Part shown: positions 1-8,650 of the stretch, in pieces
Position numbering within the stretch: the stretch's first letter is position 1
Layout of the letters: every line of letters begins with the position of its first letter
Assembly (NCBI GenBank): GCA_020631235.1
Contig: JAHDHQ010000003.1
Location: 198,527 to 262,526 of the forward strand
Length of the DNA: 64,000 nucleotides
Origin: Saprospiraceae bacterium
GTDB taxonomy: Bacteria; Bacteroidota; Bacteroidia; Chitinophagales; Saprospiraceae
Direction: 5' to 3'
Translations under genes and position numbers: made by a program
The notes under the pieces: model-generated
Told to the model about the DNA's origin: nothing
The model's input: only the letters and a program-made list of their open reading frames with translations
The model's database searches: none

Positions 1-41
1 CGAAGGTTAGACGATACAAATAAGGTCTTACTAGCCCCGTA

Positions 42-73
42 TTTTTTAGAAAAGAATAGATTTTTCTAAAAAA
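42..73. repeat. 12-bp AT-rich inverted repeat upstream of the DUF177-rpmF promoter
   Basis: TTTTTTAGAAAA at 42-53 is the exact reverse complement of 62-73, with an 8-nt loop. It ends 8 bp before the -7 element at 81-88 and so covers the region where a -33 element would lie. It could be a weak terminator of a gene left of the window, an operator, or chance in AT-rich DNA. Confidence 0.4.
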
Positions 74-80
74 ATAAATT

Positions 81-88
81 TATCTTTG
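81..88 (+). promoter_or_regulatory. Bacteroidota-type -7 promoter element (TATCTTTG)
   Basis: Exact match to the TAnnTTTG consensus of the Bacteroidota primary sigma factor, 25 nt before the start codon at 114. No clear -33 TTG is visible. It would drive the DUF177-rpmF pair. Confidence 0.6.
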
Positions 89-113
89 CAGCCCATTTAA
101 AAGTTCTTTGTAG

Positions 114-638
114 ATGAAACGGCTTAAACATTTTTCAATACCCATCCAAGGGTTGAAAGGTGGAACTCATAATTTTGAGTTTAAACTAGATGAAGAGGTG
201 TTTTCTGCCTTTGATTTTGGTGACATTGATAAAGGCGAATTTCTTGCGAAAGTGAGAGTCGAGCGAATGACTGGACATTTTGATTTATTTTATTCGATTG
301 AGGGTAAAATGCTGACCAGTTGTGATCGATGTACGGCTGATATCAGTCTTGATTTGAGTGCTGAAGAGCATTTTGTGATTAAGGTTGGTGAAGAACGAAA
401 AATGGTGGACAATGTAATTTTTATCCTAGTTGGGGATTTTGAATTCAATGTGGCAAAATACTTGTATGAATCTATATGTCTACAAGTACCCATTGTGAAA
501 ACCATCGATTGCGAGGATATGAAAGAGGAGGAGCAACCTTGTGATAAAACAACATTGGACTATTTAAATACTGAAGAAAAAGATGACGACAAAGGATCTC
601 TATGGGACTCTTTGAAGGAAATCAAGTTTGAAAACTAA
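114..638 (+). CDS. DUF177 (YceD-like) protein upstream of rpmF
   Basis: A 174-residue protein of the DUF177/YceD family, whose gene is next to rpmF in a very wide range of bacteria. The Cys-x2-Cys pair in 'CDRCTADI' at about residues 70-77 and the acidic C-terminus ending in 'WDSLKEIKFEN' are typical. The family is linked to 23S rRNA accumulation and ribosome assembly, but its biochemical role is not settled. The gene lies 12 nt before rpmF and probably shares the promoter at 81-88. Identification rests on the Cys pair, size and synteny. Confidence 0.85.
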   Translation: MKRLKHFSIPIQGLKGGTHNFEFKLDEEVFSAFDFGDIDKGEFLAKVRVERMTGHFDLFYSIEGKMLTSCDRCTADISLDLSAEEHFVIKVGEERKMVDNVIFILVGDFEFNVAKYLYESICLQVPIVKTIDCEDMKEEEQPCDKTTLDYLNTEEKDDDKGSLWDSLKEIKFEN

Positions 639-650
639 ATAACATACGCT

Positions 651-848
651 ATGGCACATCCGAAGAGTAGGATATCAAAGCAACGTAAGAGAAAAAGAAG
701 AACGCACAAGAAAGCAGAAGTACCACACGTACTTACTTGCAAAGCAACTGGCGAGCCACATTTATACCACCGTGCATACTGGCATGAAGGTAATCTTTTC
801 TATAAAGGGAAGATGGTGGTTGAATATGCCGTAGAGGACGAAGATTAA
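651..848 (+). CDS. rpmF: 50S ribosomal protein L32
   Basis: A 65-residue basic protein starting MAHPKSRISKQRKRKRR, the conserved L32 N-terminus, followed by the 'GEPHLYHRAYWHEG' segment seen in Bacteroidota L32. Only one Cys remains where zinc-binding L32 proteins have four, so this is the zinc-independent form. L32 is a component of the large ribosomal subunit. The gene follows the DUF177 gene by 12 nt and is closed by the terminator at 876-912. The plsX-fabH genes that often follow rpmF are absent here. Confidence 0.96.
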   Translation: MAHPKSRISKQRKRKRRTHKKAEVPHVLTCKATGEPHLYHRAYWHEGNLFYKGKMVVEYAVEDED

Positions 849-875
849 GTCGAACTTCTAAAGGAATAAAACCCG

Positions 876-912
876 AAGCTCCCTTCTAATGACTTGGAAG
901 AGGAGCTTTTTC
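876..912 (+). terminator. Rho-independent terminator after rpmF
   Basis: AAGCTCC (876-882) pairs with GGAGCTT (902-908). The stem continues inward with CTTC (883-886) and GAAG (897-900) around one bulged base. A run of T follows. It separates rpmF from ridA. Confidence 0.75.
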
Positions 913-937
913 TATTTATATACATCATATAGAAATC

Positions 938-1321
938 ATGAAAAAAATAATCTTTACCGAGAAAGCCCCTGCACCTATAGGCCCTTATAATCAAGCAACT
1001 TTACATAAGGATACCTTATATGTATCTGGACAAATAGCCATCGATCCGTCAACAGGTGAAATGAAGATGGCCAGTATAGAAGAAGAAACTCATCAAGTGA
1101 TGAAGAATCTTGGAGCCGTTTTAGAGGCCGCTGGAACCAACTTTGAAAACGTACTAAAATGTTCGGTATTTGTATCTGATATGAATGATTACGCGCGTAT
1201 TAATGCAGTTTACGGAGAGTATTTTGATGATGACACAGCACCTTGTAGAGCCTTAGTAGAAGTTGCAAACCTACCTAAGTTTGTCAATGTAGAAATTTCT
1301 TGTATTGCTATTGTAGAGTAG
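938..1321 (+). CDS. ridA: RidA family enamine/imine deaminase
   Basis: A 127-residue protein matching RidA (YjgF/YER057c/UK114) along its whole length. It begins 'KAPAPIGPYNQA' and contains 'YVSGQIAIDP' and 'CRALVEVANLP', including Arg104 (the RidA active-site Arg) and Glu119. RidA hydrolyses reactive 2-aminoacrylate and other enamine intermediates released by PLP enzymes, as a cytosolic trimer. The trpS start codon lies 14 nt after its stop, suggesting co-transcription. The length is normal for the family. Confidence 0.95.
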   Translation: MKKIIFTEKAPAPIGPYNQATLHKDTLYVSGQIAIDPSTGEMKMASIEEETHQVMKNLGAVLEAAGTNFENVLKCSVFVSDMNDYARINAVYGEYFDDDTAPCRALVEVANLPKFVNVEISCIAIVE

Positions 1322-1335
1322 TTAAAACGAAAAAA

Positions 1336-2337
1336 ATGAAAAGAGTATTATCATGTATTCAACCCACAGGTGACATGCATTTTGGCAATTATTTTGGCGC
1401 CAGTAAAAATTGGGTGGATTTACAGGCTGATTATCAGTGTATGTTTGGAGTGGTGGACTATCACGCGATGACCATGCCGTATGACGTAAAGAAATTAAGG
1501 GTAAATACATGGGCCATGATATTTAACTTGATGGCAATCGGTGTAAAAGCAGAAAATCTATTTATCCAGTCTTTAGTGCCTGAGCACGCTGAGTTAGGCT
1601 GGATCTTTAACAACTTTGCTGCCATGGGTAGAGTAGAGAATATGACTCAGTTTAAAGACAAAAGTAGTAATAGTAAGGAAAAGGCTTCTGGGTTTATAAG
1701 TGTAGGTCTTTTTGATTATCCTGTTTTACAGGCAGCCGATATACTTATCTACAAAGCTGATTTTGTGCCTGTAGGCGAGGATCAAAAGCAACATTTAGAA
1801 TTGACCAGAGAAATTGCCAATCGTTTTAATAATCAAGTAGGCAAAGAATACTTTGTATTACCTGAAACACTCTTAACTAAAACACCTAAAATAAAATCAA
1901 CAGCAGATCCAACTAGAAAAATGAGTAAAAGTGCTGGTGAAAAACACTATATCAGTGTTTTTGCTGAAGAAGCAAGATTGAAAAAACAAATCAGAAGTGC
2001 AGTGACGGATACTGGTGATACACCAGCTGGAGAAATGAGTGTAGGTGTAGCTAATTTATTCGAATTGTTGAAGGCAAGTGGACAATTAGAAACCCATAAA
2101 TCCTTAATGCAAGATCACGATAATGGTCAGTTAAAATATGTAGATCTAAAAGATGCCACGGCAGATGCATTATTAAGCCTAAATAGACAATTTGTAGAAA
2201 ATAGGAAAGCCCTAGAAGCAAATAAAAAAGAGATTAAATACCAAATAAAGCAATCTTCAGCCGAAATCCGTAAAAGAGCTCAAGAAACAGTAAGAGAGGT
2301 TAAAGAATTATGTGGCTTGCTCAACGTGAAATTTTAG
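1336..2337 (+). CDS. trpS: Tryptophan-tRNA ligase
   Basis: A class I aminoacyl-tRNA synthetase of 333 residues that charges tRNA-Trp. The HIGH-type signature is 'HFGN' at residues 15-18 in the context 'QPTGDMHFGNY', and the KMSKS loop is exact at residues 195-199. An in-frame TTG-type extension to 1300 would overlap ridA and add residues unlike TrpS. The ATG at 1336, directly before 'KRVLSCIQPTG', is therefore chosen. It lies between ridA and an FAH-family gene on the same strand with short gaps. Confidence 0.96.
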   Translation: MKRVLSCIQPTGDMHFGNYFGASKNWVDLQADYQCMFGVVDYHAMTMPYDVKKLRVNTWAMIFNLMAIGVKAENLFIQSLVPEHAELGWIFNNFAAMGRVENMTQFKDKSSNSKEKASGFISVGLFDYPVLQAADILIYKADFVPVGEDQKQHLELTREIANRFNNQVGKEYFVLPETLLTKTPKIKSTADPTRKMSKSAGEKHYISVFAEEARLKKQIRSAVTDTGDTPAGEMSVGVANLFELLKASGQLETHKSLMQDHDNGQLKYVDLKDATADALLSLNRQFVENRKALEANKKEIKYQIKQSSAEIRKRAQETVREVKELCGLLNVKF

Positions 2338-2341
2338 AGGT

Positions 2342-2944
2342 ATGAAAATATTTTGCATCGGTAGGAATTATGTGGATCATGCAAAGGAACTTAATAATAA
2401 AGTACCTTCTCAGCCACTGGTGTTTATGAAGCCACCTACTGCACTTTTAAGAAATAACGATGCCTTCTACATTCCTGAATTTACTAGTGATGTTCACTAC
2501 GAACTAGAGTTGGTGCTTAAAATAAAGAAAAACGGAAAATACATTCAGCCAGCGTTTGCCAAGGATTATTACGAGTCGGTAGCGCTTGGTATTGATTTTA
2601 CAGCTAGAGATCTCCAATCCCAACTAAAATCAAAAGGCCACCCTTGGGAAATAGCTAAAGGTTTTGATAATTCTGCTGCATTAAGCTCATTTGTAGATTT
2701 ACCAAAGGAAAAAAACATAAGATTCCAATTATTTAAAAATGGAAACTTGGTGCAAGATGGAGCTTCCCAAGATATGATTTTTGATTTTGACTCTTTGATT
2801 GTGCATATATCGAAGTATTTTACTTTGCAACAAGGTGATTTATTATACACAGGAACACCAGCTGGTGTAGGTCCAGTGAATATAGGTGATCATTTAGTAG
2901 CTACCTTGCAAGACACAAGCCTTTTAGACTTCTACATAAAATAG
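2342..2944 (+). CDS. Fumarylacetoacetate hydrolase (FAH) family protein
   Basis: A 200-residue single-domain FAH-fold protein similar in length and layout to YcgM/FAHD1. It starts 'MKIFCIGRNYVDHAKEL'. The metal-binding acidic residues are visible in 'HYELELVLKI' and 'GIDFTARDLQ', and the family-typical 'LYTGTPAGVGPV' is near the C-terminus. Relatives hydrolyse acylpyruvates or decarboxylate oxaloacetate, and the substrate here cannot be read from the sequence. It starts 4 nt after trpS and probably belongs to the same transcript. Confidence 0.88.
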   Translation: MKIFCIGRNYVDHAKELNNKVPSQPLVFMKPPTALLRNNDAFYIPEFTSDVHYELELVLKIKKNGKYIQPAFAKDYYESVALGIDFTARDLQSQLKSKGHPWEIAKGFDNSAALSSFVDLPKEKNIRFQLFKNGNLVQDGASQDMIFDFDSLIVHISKYFTLQQGDLLYTGTPAGVGPVNIGDHLVATLQDTSLLDFYIK

Positions 2945-3109
2945 GAATCGTCTAAAATTAAGTATTCAGGACCATTGTATATTCTTATACTCACTATCAA
3001 GCCATTATAAATTTATTTTTCCACATATAATGGTGAACAATTATCTCTTAAATAGCTTCACTATTATTAGAAGAATAACTTATTTTGTCAGTCTAATAAT
3101 CTGCTAACA

Positions 3110-5956
3110 ATGAAACAGAACCAAACTGGATCGTTTGATAAAAGACACATCGGGGTGCACGGAAAAGATGTTAACACGATGTTGTCTAAAATAGGTGTAG
3201 AAAGTATAGAAGGTTTAGTCGATAAGACGATTCCTAACAATATAAGATCAAGTAAAACTTTAGATGTCCCTCCTGCAATGTCGGAGTTTGAATATCTAAA
3301 TCATATAAAAAACTTGGCCTCAAAAAATAAGGTTTTCAAATCGTATATCGGACAAGGATACTACAATACCATTACCCCTTCGGTAATACTTAGAAATATA
3401 TTAGAAAATCCAGGATGGTATACCCAATATACTCCATACCAAGCTGAAATTGCCCAAGGTAGATTGGAAAGCCTATTAAATTTCCAGACGGTAGTTTCTG
3501 ACTTGACAGGGATGCCATTAGCCAATGCTTCATTACTGGATGAAGGTACGGCTGCTGCGGAAGCAATGGCTATGTTGTATTATCAAAAAAATAAAAGGAA
3601 TAAAGGAGCGGCTATCAACAAGTGTTTTGTAGATGAGGGTGTATTCGAACAGACGAAAAACATATTAGAAACTAGGGCTGCACCGCTACATATAGAGATA
3701 GTTGTCGGCAAGTGGGATGAAATGAACCTGGATGGAAGCGCTTTTTTCGCTGCCTTTTTACAATATCCAGATGCTAAAGGAAGTGTGGATGACTTTAGAG
3801 CCTATTCTATAGAACTCGAGTCTAAAGAAATCTTTTTATGTGTTGCCGCTGATTTAATGGCATTGACCTTATTAAAACCACCTGGAGAGTGGGGAGCGGA
3901 TGTCGTTGTAGGAACTACTCAAAGGTTTGGGATTCCTTTAGGATATGGTGGACCTCATGCAGCGTATTTTGCAACTCATGAAAAATTTAAACGACAGATA
4001 CCGGGACGTATTATAGGAGTATCGCAAGATGCTGACGAACATCCTGCTTTAAGGATGGCTTTACAAACTCGAGAACAGCATATTAAACGAGAAAAAGCAA
4101 CCTCTAATATTTGTACTGCTCAAGCATTGCTGGCCAATATGGCGGGAATGTATGCTGTATATCATGGTAAAGAAGGACTATTAGCCATAGCTAATTCCAT
4201 ACATACGATGACTAAAGCATTAAGTCAAGGATTAACGAATAATGGTTTTGTAGTCGATAACAGCACCATGTTTGATACGGTTAGCTTCCATTTAGAAGGC
4301 ATGCAACAAGATGCTCTTAGAGCAAGAGCACTAGACCAAAAGATAAACTTCTACTACGGAAAAGATTATGTAAGTATAAGCTTAGATGAGACAACTCATA
4401 TAGAAGACTTAGACATTATCTGTGAAGTATTAGGTATCAAAGCGGACTTTACACCTTCAGAAAAACTACCTAGTGAATTAATTCGAACTACCAGTTTTTG
4501 CGATAATGAAGTGTTTAAAAAACATCGCACAGAAACGGCGATTATGCGTTACATCAAATCCTTAGAAAACAAAGATTTATCATTGGTGCATTCTATGATT
4601 CCTTTGGGCTCTTGTACGATGAAATTAAATGCTGCTACGCAATTAATGCCGCTTAGTTGGGATGGGTTTAGCCAAATACATCCATTTGTACCCATAGATC
4701 AAGCTGCAGGATATCAGCAAATGTTTAGCGAGTTAAGATCATATTTATGTGATATTACTGGGTTTACGGCTTGTTCTTTACAACCTAATTCTGGAGCCCA
4801 AGGAGAATATGCTGGACTGATGACGATTCGTGCTTATCATCATGATAGAAATGAAGATAGAAAGGTGGTGTTAATACCATCGTCGGCACATGGTACTAAC
4901 CCAGCTAGTGGAGTTATGTGCGGTATGAAGGTGGTTGTGGTCCAATGTGATGATAAAGGAAACATCGATGTATCCGATTTAAAAGCGCGTGCTGAAGAAC
5001 ATAAGGATGATTTAGCAGCTTTAATGATAACTTATCCATCTACCCATGGTGTTTTCGAATCTGCTGTAATGGAGATATGTAATATTGTGCATGACTATGG
5101 GGGATTAGTATATATGGATGGGGCAAATATGAATGCTCAAGTGGGATATACTTCTCCTGGTGCTATAGGTGCGGATGTCTGTCATCTTAATCTGCATAAA
5201 ACATTTGCTATTCCACATGGAGGTGGCGGTCCTGGTATGGGGCCTATATGTGTTAATGATAAATTAGCTCCATTTTTACCGGGACATGTGTACGAAAACG
5301 TTGGTGGTGATAAAGCCATTGATGCTATTTCAGCTGCACCGAATGGAAGTGCGAGTATTTTATTGATTTCATATGCATACATTAGAATGTTGGGTCCAGA
5401 TGGTTTGAAGCAATCTACTGCGATAGCTTTGTTAAACGCTAATTATATAAAAGCCTGTTTGGATGGATCTTATGAGACTTTGTATACTGGTGAAGATGGT
5501 ATGTGTGCTCACGAATTAATTATAGATTTGAGGCCTTATAAAGCTTTTGGTATCACGGCAGAAGATGTAGCTAAACGTCTCATTGATTATGGTTTTCATG
5601 CTCCTACTTTAAGTTTTCCAGTGGCTGGCACCATTATGATAGAGCCTACGGAAAGCGAAAACATCGAAGAGATCGATTTATTTGTGCAAGCTATGCTCGG
5701 TATTAAAACAGAGATCGAAGAAGTGATCAGCGGAGAATATCCTCAGGATAATAATGTTTTGCATAATGCGCCTCATACATTACACAGGGTAGCAGCCGAT
5801 GACTGGAATTACCCATACTCTCGACAAAAGGCGGCTTATCCATTAGATTTTCTGAAGCACGGAAGAAAATTTTGGCCGACAGTAGCAAGAATAGATAATG
5901 CTTATGGCGATAGAAACTTAATTTGTACTTGTCCATCGGTTGAGTCTTACCAATAG
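3110..5956 (+). CDS. gcvP: Glycine dehydrogenase (decarboxylating), P-protein
   Basis: A full-length fused P-protein of 948 residues. It is the PLP-dependent subunit of the glycine cleavage system, which decarboxylates glycine and passes aminomethyl to lipoyl-GcvH. The N-terminal 'RHIG' segment, the central 'STHGVFE' and the Schiff-base lysine K697 in 'HLNLHKTFAIPHGGGGPG' are all present. The glycine-rich 'PHGGGGPGMGPI' loop is intact. The other gcv genes are not in this window. The preceding 165 nt hold no exact TAnnTTTG. The hldD start codon follows its stop codon immediately. Confidence 0.97.
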   Translation: MKQNQTGSFDKRHIGVHGKDVNTMLSKIGVESIEGLVDKTIPNNIRSSKTLDVPPAMSEFEYLNHIKNLASKNKVFKSYIGQGYYNTITPSVILRNILENPGWYTQYTPYQAEIAQGRLESLLNFQTVVSDLTGMPLANASLLDEGTAAAEAMAMLYYQKNKRNKGAAINKCFVDEGVFEQTKNILETRAAPLHIEIVVGKWDEMNLDGSAFFAAFLQYPDAKGSVDDFRAYSIELESKEIFLCVAADLMALTLLKPPGEWGADVVVGTTQRFGIPLGYGGPHAAYFATHEKFKRQIPGRIIGVSQDADEHPALRMALQTREQHIKREKATSNICTAQALLANMAGMYAVYHGKEGLLAIANSIHTMTKALSQGLTNNGFVVDNSTMFDTVSFHLEGMQQDALRARALDQKINFYYGKDYVSISLDETTHIEDLDIICEVLGIKADFTPSEKLPSELIRTTSFCDNEVFKKHRTETAIMRYIKSLENKDLSLVHSMIPLGSCTMKLNAATQLMPLSWDGFSQIHPFVPIDQAAGYQQMFSELRSYLCDITGFTACSLQPNSGAQGEYAGLMTIRAYHHDRNEDRKVVLIPSSAHGTNPASGVMCGMKVVVVQCDDKGNIDVSDLKARAEEHKDDLAALMITYPSTHGVFESAVMEICNIVHDYGGLVYMDGANMNAQVGYTSPGAIGADVCHLNLHKTFAIPHGGGGPGMGPICVNDKLAPFLPGHVYENVGGDKAIDAISAAPNGSASILLISYAYIRMLGPDGLKQSTAIALLNANYIKACLDGSYETLYTGEDGMCAHELIIDLRPYKAFGITAEDVAKRLIDYGFHAPTLSFPVAGTIMIEPTESENIEEIDLFVQAMLGIKTEIEEVISGEYPQDNNVLHNAPHTLHRVAADDWNYPYSRQKAAYPLDFLKHGRKFWPTVARIDNAYGDRNLICTCPSVESYQ

Positions 5957-6922
5957 ATGATAGTAGTTACAGGAGCCGCAGGATTTATTGCTTCAGCCTT
6001 ATGCAGCCATTTAAATGCGCTAGGTTTTAAAGATTTAGTTTTAGTGGATGACTTTTCGAGGTCTGATAAGTTGGGCAACATTGAACAAAAGAAATACATC
6101 ACAAAAGTTAATCGAACCATTTTTGGGGACTGGCTAGATCAGCATCATATGGATGTGGATTTAGTGTATCATTTAGGTGCAAGAACGGATACTGCAGAGA
6201 TGAACGTTTTGGTTTTTGACGAACTGAATTTATTGTATAGCAAAGCGGTTTGGCGCAGATGTTATCGCTATCAAATTCCATTAATATATGCATCTAGTGC
6301 AGCTACTTATGGAGATGGTGCTTTAGGTTTTAAAGAAGATCATGATTTAGTAAATGCTTTTAAGCCTTTAAATCCATACGGCGATTCTAAAAATGATTTT
6401 GATAAATGGGTTTTGCAGCAAAAGGAGACACCTCCATACTGGTATGGACTGAAATTTTTTAATGTATATGGTCCCAATGAATATCATAAAGGGCGCATGG
6501 CCTCGGTTATTTTCCATACGTATAATCAGATTAAGAAAAGAGGAAAAATGTCTCTTTTTAAGTCACACAAAGCAGCATTTGCTGATGGTGAGCAGCAAAG
6601 AGATTTTGTATATGTAAAAGATGTAGTAGCTATGTGTGCTCATTTAATGGATGGTCGAGCAGAACATGGATTATATAACATTGGCACTGGAAAAGCTAGA
6701 ACTTTTTACGATTTAGCGGCATCGACATTTAGAGCCATGGGTTTAGACCCTGATATAGATTTTATAGATACTCCCGAGGACATTCGTGATAAATACCAAT
6801 ACTTTACGCAAGCAGACATGACTAAAATGTTAGCGAGCAACTATCCTGGAACTCAGTATACCTTAGAATCAGGCATCGAAGAGTATGTCCAAGAGTATTT
6901 ATCGAAGGGAAGATATTATTAG
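5957..6922 (+). CDS. hldD: ADP-L-glycero-D-manno-heptose 6-epimerase
   Basis: An extended short-chain dehydrogenase of 321 residues. It has the NAD(P)-binding 'VTGAAGFIAS' at the N-terminus, the catalytic Y141-x3-K145 in 'NPYGDSKND', and 'GLKFFNVYGPNEYHKG', which is typical of HldD. The enzyme makes the L-glycero-heptose donor for the lipopolysaccharide inner core, in the cytosol. Its ATG begins on the base after the gcvP stop, so translation of the two is probably coupled, although no metabolic link is evident. The last 4 nt overlap the stop of the convergent lipoprotein gene. Confidence 0.9.
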   Translation: MIVVTGAAGFIASALCSHLNALGFKDLVLVDDFSRSDKLGNIEQKKYITKVNRTIFGDWLDQHHMDVDLVYHLGARTDTAEMNVLVFDELNLLYSKAVWRRCYRYQIPLIYASSAATYGDGALGFKEDHDLVNAFKPLNPYGDSKNDFDKWVLQQKETPPYWYGLKFFNVYGPNEYHKGRMASVIFHTYNQIKKRGKMSLFKSHKAAFADGEQQRDFVYVKDVVAMCAHLMDGRAEHGLYNIGTGKARTFYDLAASTFRAMGLDPDIDFIDTPEDIRDKYQYFTQADMTKMLASNYPGTQYTLESGIEEYVQEYLSKGRYY

Positions 6923-7365
6923 TGTAAGGTGTCTTTTTTCCAATCTCCTTGTTCTTGTTTGACGGTATAATAAATCAAGTGCCATGCTCCATTTAATTCA
7001 GCAAATCTTCGATTCATTTCGAATAATCCACTTTTATGGATGATTCTTTCACTGATGATGCCTTCAAAATTGGCAAAACTTCTAAGGTATTCGTCACCTA
7101 GGTTATTAAAGGGTTTGTGTAAAAACCAAGTTTCTTTATCCCAAGGTGTCTGGTCACCTTGATGAGGCAGCGGGAAGGAAATATGATTCATCTGGAATGA
7201 GCTGTCTCTATGAAACTGATCATAAAACATCATAAATGATGAAGGCACCTGATCAGTCATTTCGACCGACTGATTATGGCTAGTGGTACTTCCATCACCT
7301 TTACAGGCACTAAAAATCAAACCAAGCAGTACACTTAAGAGTATGATGTTATTGTTCGATGACAT
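6919..7365 (-). CDS. Small lipoprotein, possibly DUF4348-like
   Basis: A 148-residue protein with a lipoprotein signal peptide ending in the lipobox 'LIFSAC' (Cys20), so it is probably anchored in the outer or inner membrane. The mature part has the pattern 'FYDQFHRDSSFQ...ISFPLP', reminiscent of DUF4348 lipoproteins of Bacteroidota, but I am not certain of the family. Its start overlaps the end of the phosphopantetheinyl transferase gene by 17 nt, so the two are co-transcribed. No function can be assigned. Confidence 0.7.
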   Translation of the reverse strand: MSSNNNIILLSVLLGLIFSACKGDGSTTSHNQSVEMTDQVPSSFMMFYDQFHRDSSFQMNHISFPLPHQGDQTPWDKETWFLHKPFNNLGDEYLRSFANFEGIISERIIHKSGLFEMNRRFAELNGAWHLIYYTVKQEQGDWKKDTLH

Positions 7366-7978
7366 AAGCGAGGTAATATTCTTTTAAAGATTTAAAATAG
7401 ACTTTATACTGTCCGGTATAATTTTCTTTGTTTACACTAGCTAGGACAGGCTTTAAATCTAAAGGATTCATTTTTTCTACATGAAGATGTTTTTTAAAGT
7501 CTACTTTTTTTTGTCCGTATGCTTTAAAAAGACTTTCTTTTGCACCCCAATAATAATGAAAACAAGCTAATTTTTCATCGGCACGGATGGCTTCTATTTC
7601 TTTTTTTAATATAAACTTTGGCGCTAGTTTTAGGATTTTTTCTTGGTGCAACTGGATGTCGATCCCTACTCTTTTTGGGTGATATATTATGGCAACTTTA
7701 TTTACTGAGTGAGAGATAGAAATATAGTTATCATTATCTTTTAGCCAAGGTTTACCATAGGCGTCTTTGATGAAAACGGGCGGTTTTCCCAACATAAGGA
7801 GGAAAGCCATACGGGCACTTAGCCATTCTTTTTTACGGAAGTCTTTCATCGTGTGGAGAACTTCACGTTCTTTTTGACTTAGATTCAAAGCATCTATGTA
7901 CTTTTGCCAATCTTCATCCGTATGCATAACAGCCACGAATGAGTGATCTTCAAATATTTTTTTGAAATCAAAAGTCAT
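7349..7978 (-). CDS. 4'-phosphopantetheinyl transferase superfamily protein
   Basis: A 209-residue protein with the Mg/CoA-binding motifs of the Sfp/AcpS superfamily: 'VGIDIQ' (Asp107) and 'WGAKESLFK' (Trp144, Lys147, Glu148). It transfers phosphopantetheine from CoA to a serine of a carrier protein. Its length and single polypeptide resemble Sfp-type rather than the roughly 120-residue AcpS enzymes. No carrier protein or synthase gene is nearby, so the target may be the fatty-acid ACP. It faces dcd divergently across 29 nt and overlaps the downstream lipoprotein gene. Confidence 0.85.
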   Translation of the reverse strand: MTFDFKKIFEDHSFVAVMHTDEDWQKYIDALNLSQKEREVLHTMKDFRKKEWLSARMAFLLMLGKPPVFIKDAYGKPWLKDNDNYISISHSVNKVAIIYHPKRVGIDIQLHQEKILKLAPKFILKKEIEAIRADEKLACFHYYWGAKESLFKAYGQKKVDFKKHLHVEKMNPLDLKPVLASVNKENYTGQYKVYFKSLKEYYLAYVIEQ

Positions 7979-8007
7979 CCTGTAAATTTAAGCGATATCA
8001 CGAAGCC

Positions 8008-8544
8008 ATGATACTGACCGACCAACAAATATTAAAAAGTATCGAAGACAAGCAAATTGTTATCGAGCCTTACGACCGCAAATGCTTGGGTACAAACTCT
8101 TATGATGTCCATCTAGGAAAGACCTTAGCGACGTATAGAAATAAGACCTTAGACGCCAAAAAACACAATACAATTGAATATTTCGAAATACCAGATGAAG
8201 GCTACGTGATTATGCCCGGAATTCTTTATCTGGGAGTAACTTTGGAATACACAGAAACACATAATTCAGTGCCTTTCTTAGAAGGAAAGTCCAGTATCGG
8301 ACGATTAGGTATAGACATCCATGCCACGGCGGGAAAAGGTGATGTAGGCTTTTGTAATACATGGACTTTGGAAATTTCTTGTGTACAGCCAGTGCGCATC
8401 TATAAAGGCATGCCTATAGGACAACTCATTTATTTTAAGATTGATGGTGATGTCCAGCAGTTTTACAACAAAAAAGTAGGTGCAAAATATGTCGAAAAGG
8501 TAACAAAGCCAGTCGAGTCTATGATGTGGAAAAACAAGTGGTAG
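8008..8544 (+). CDS. dcd: dCTP deaminase
   Basis: A 178-residue enzyme of the dCTP deaminase/dUTPase fold that converts dCTP to dUTP, the main source of dUMP for thymidylate. 'EGKSSIGRLGIDIHATAG' matches the Dcd signature, with the Ser-Ser-x2-Arg core and His. The catalytic glutamate is in 'NTWTLEIS'. The C-terminal 'GAKYVEKVTKP' resembles the flexible tail that closes over the nucleotide. The start is divergent from the phosphopantetheinyl transferase gene. A bifunctional Dcd-Dut activity cannot be excluded. Confidence 0.92.
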   Translation: MILTDQQILKSIEDKQIVIEPYDRKCLGTNSYDVHLGKTLATYRNKTLDAKKHNTIEYFEIPDEGYVIMPGILYLGVTLEYTETHNSVPFLEGKSSIGRLGIDIHATAGKGDVGFCNTWTLEISCVQPVRIYKGMPIGQLIYFKIDGDVQQFYNKKVGAKYVEKVTKPVESMMWKNKW

Positions 8545-8650
8545 GAAGCATATATTTTGGCTTTTCCAAGGATTTAGTACTATATTCAGGGTAGTAGAAC
8601 ATCTTTAAACAGCAGATTTTCTTATCGAGAATTTCTAAAATCTATCCATT

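Noticed and set aside
1300..1335. Upstream extension of trpS
   Set aside because: The extra 12 residues overlap ridA and do not resemble a TrpS N-terminus; the ATG at 1336 begins the conserved sequence.
3080..3109. Promoter TTATTTTG ahead of gcvP
   Set aside because: It is one base short of the TAnnTTTG form, so I did not list it as a site.
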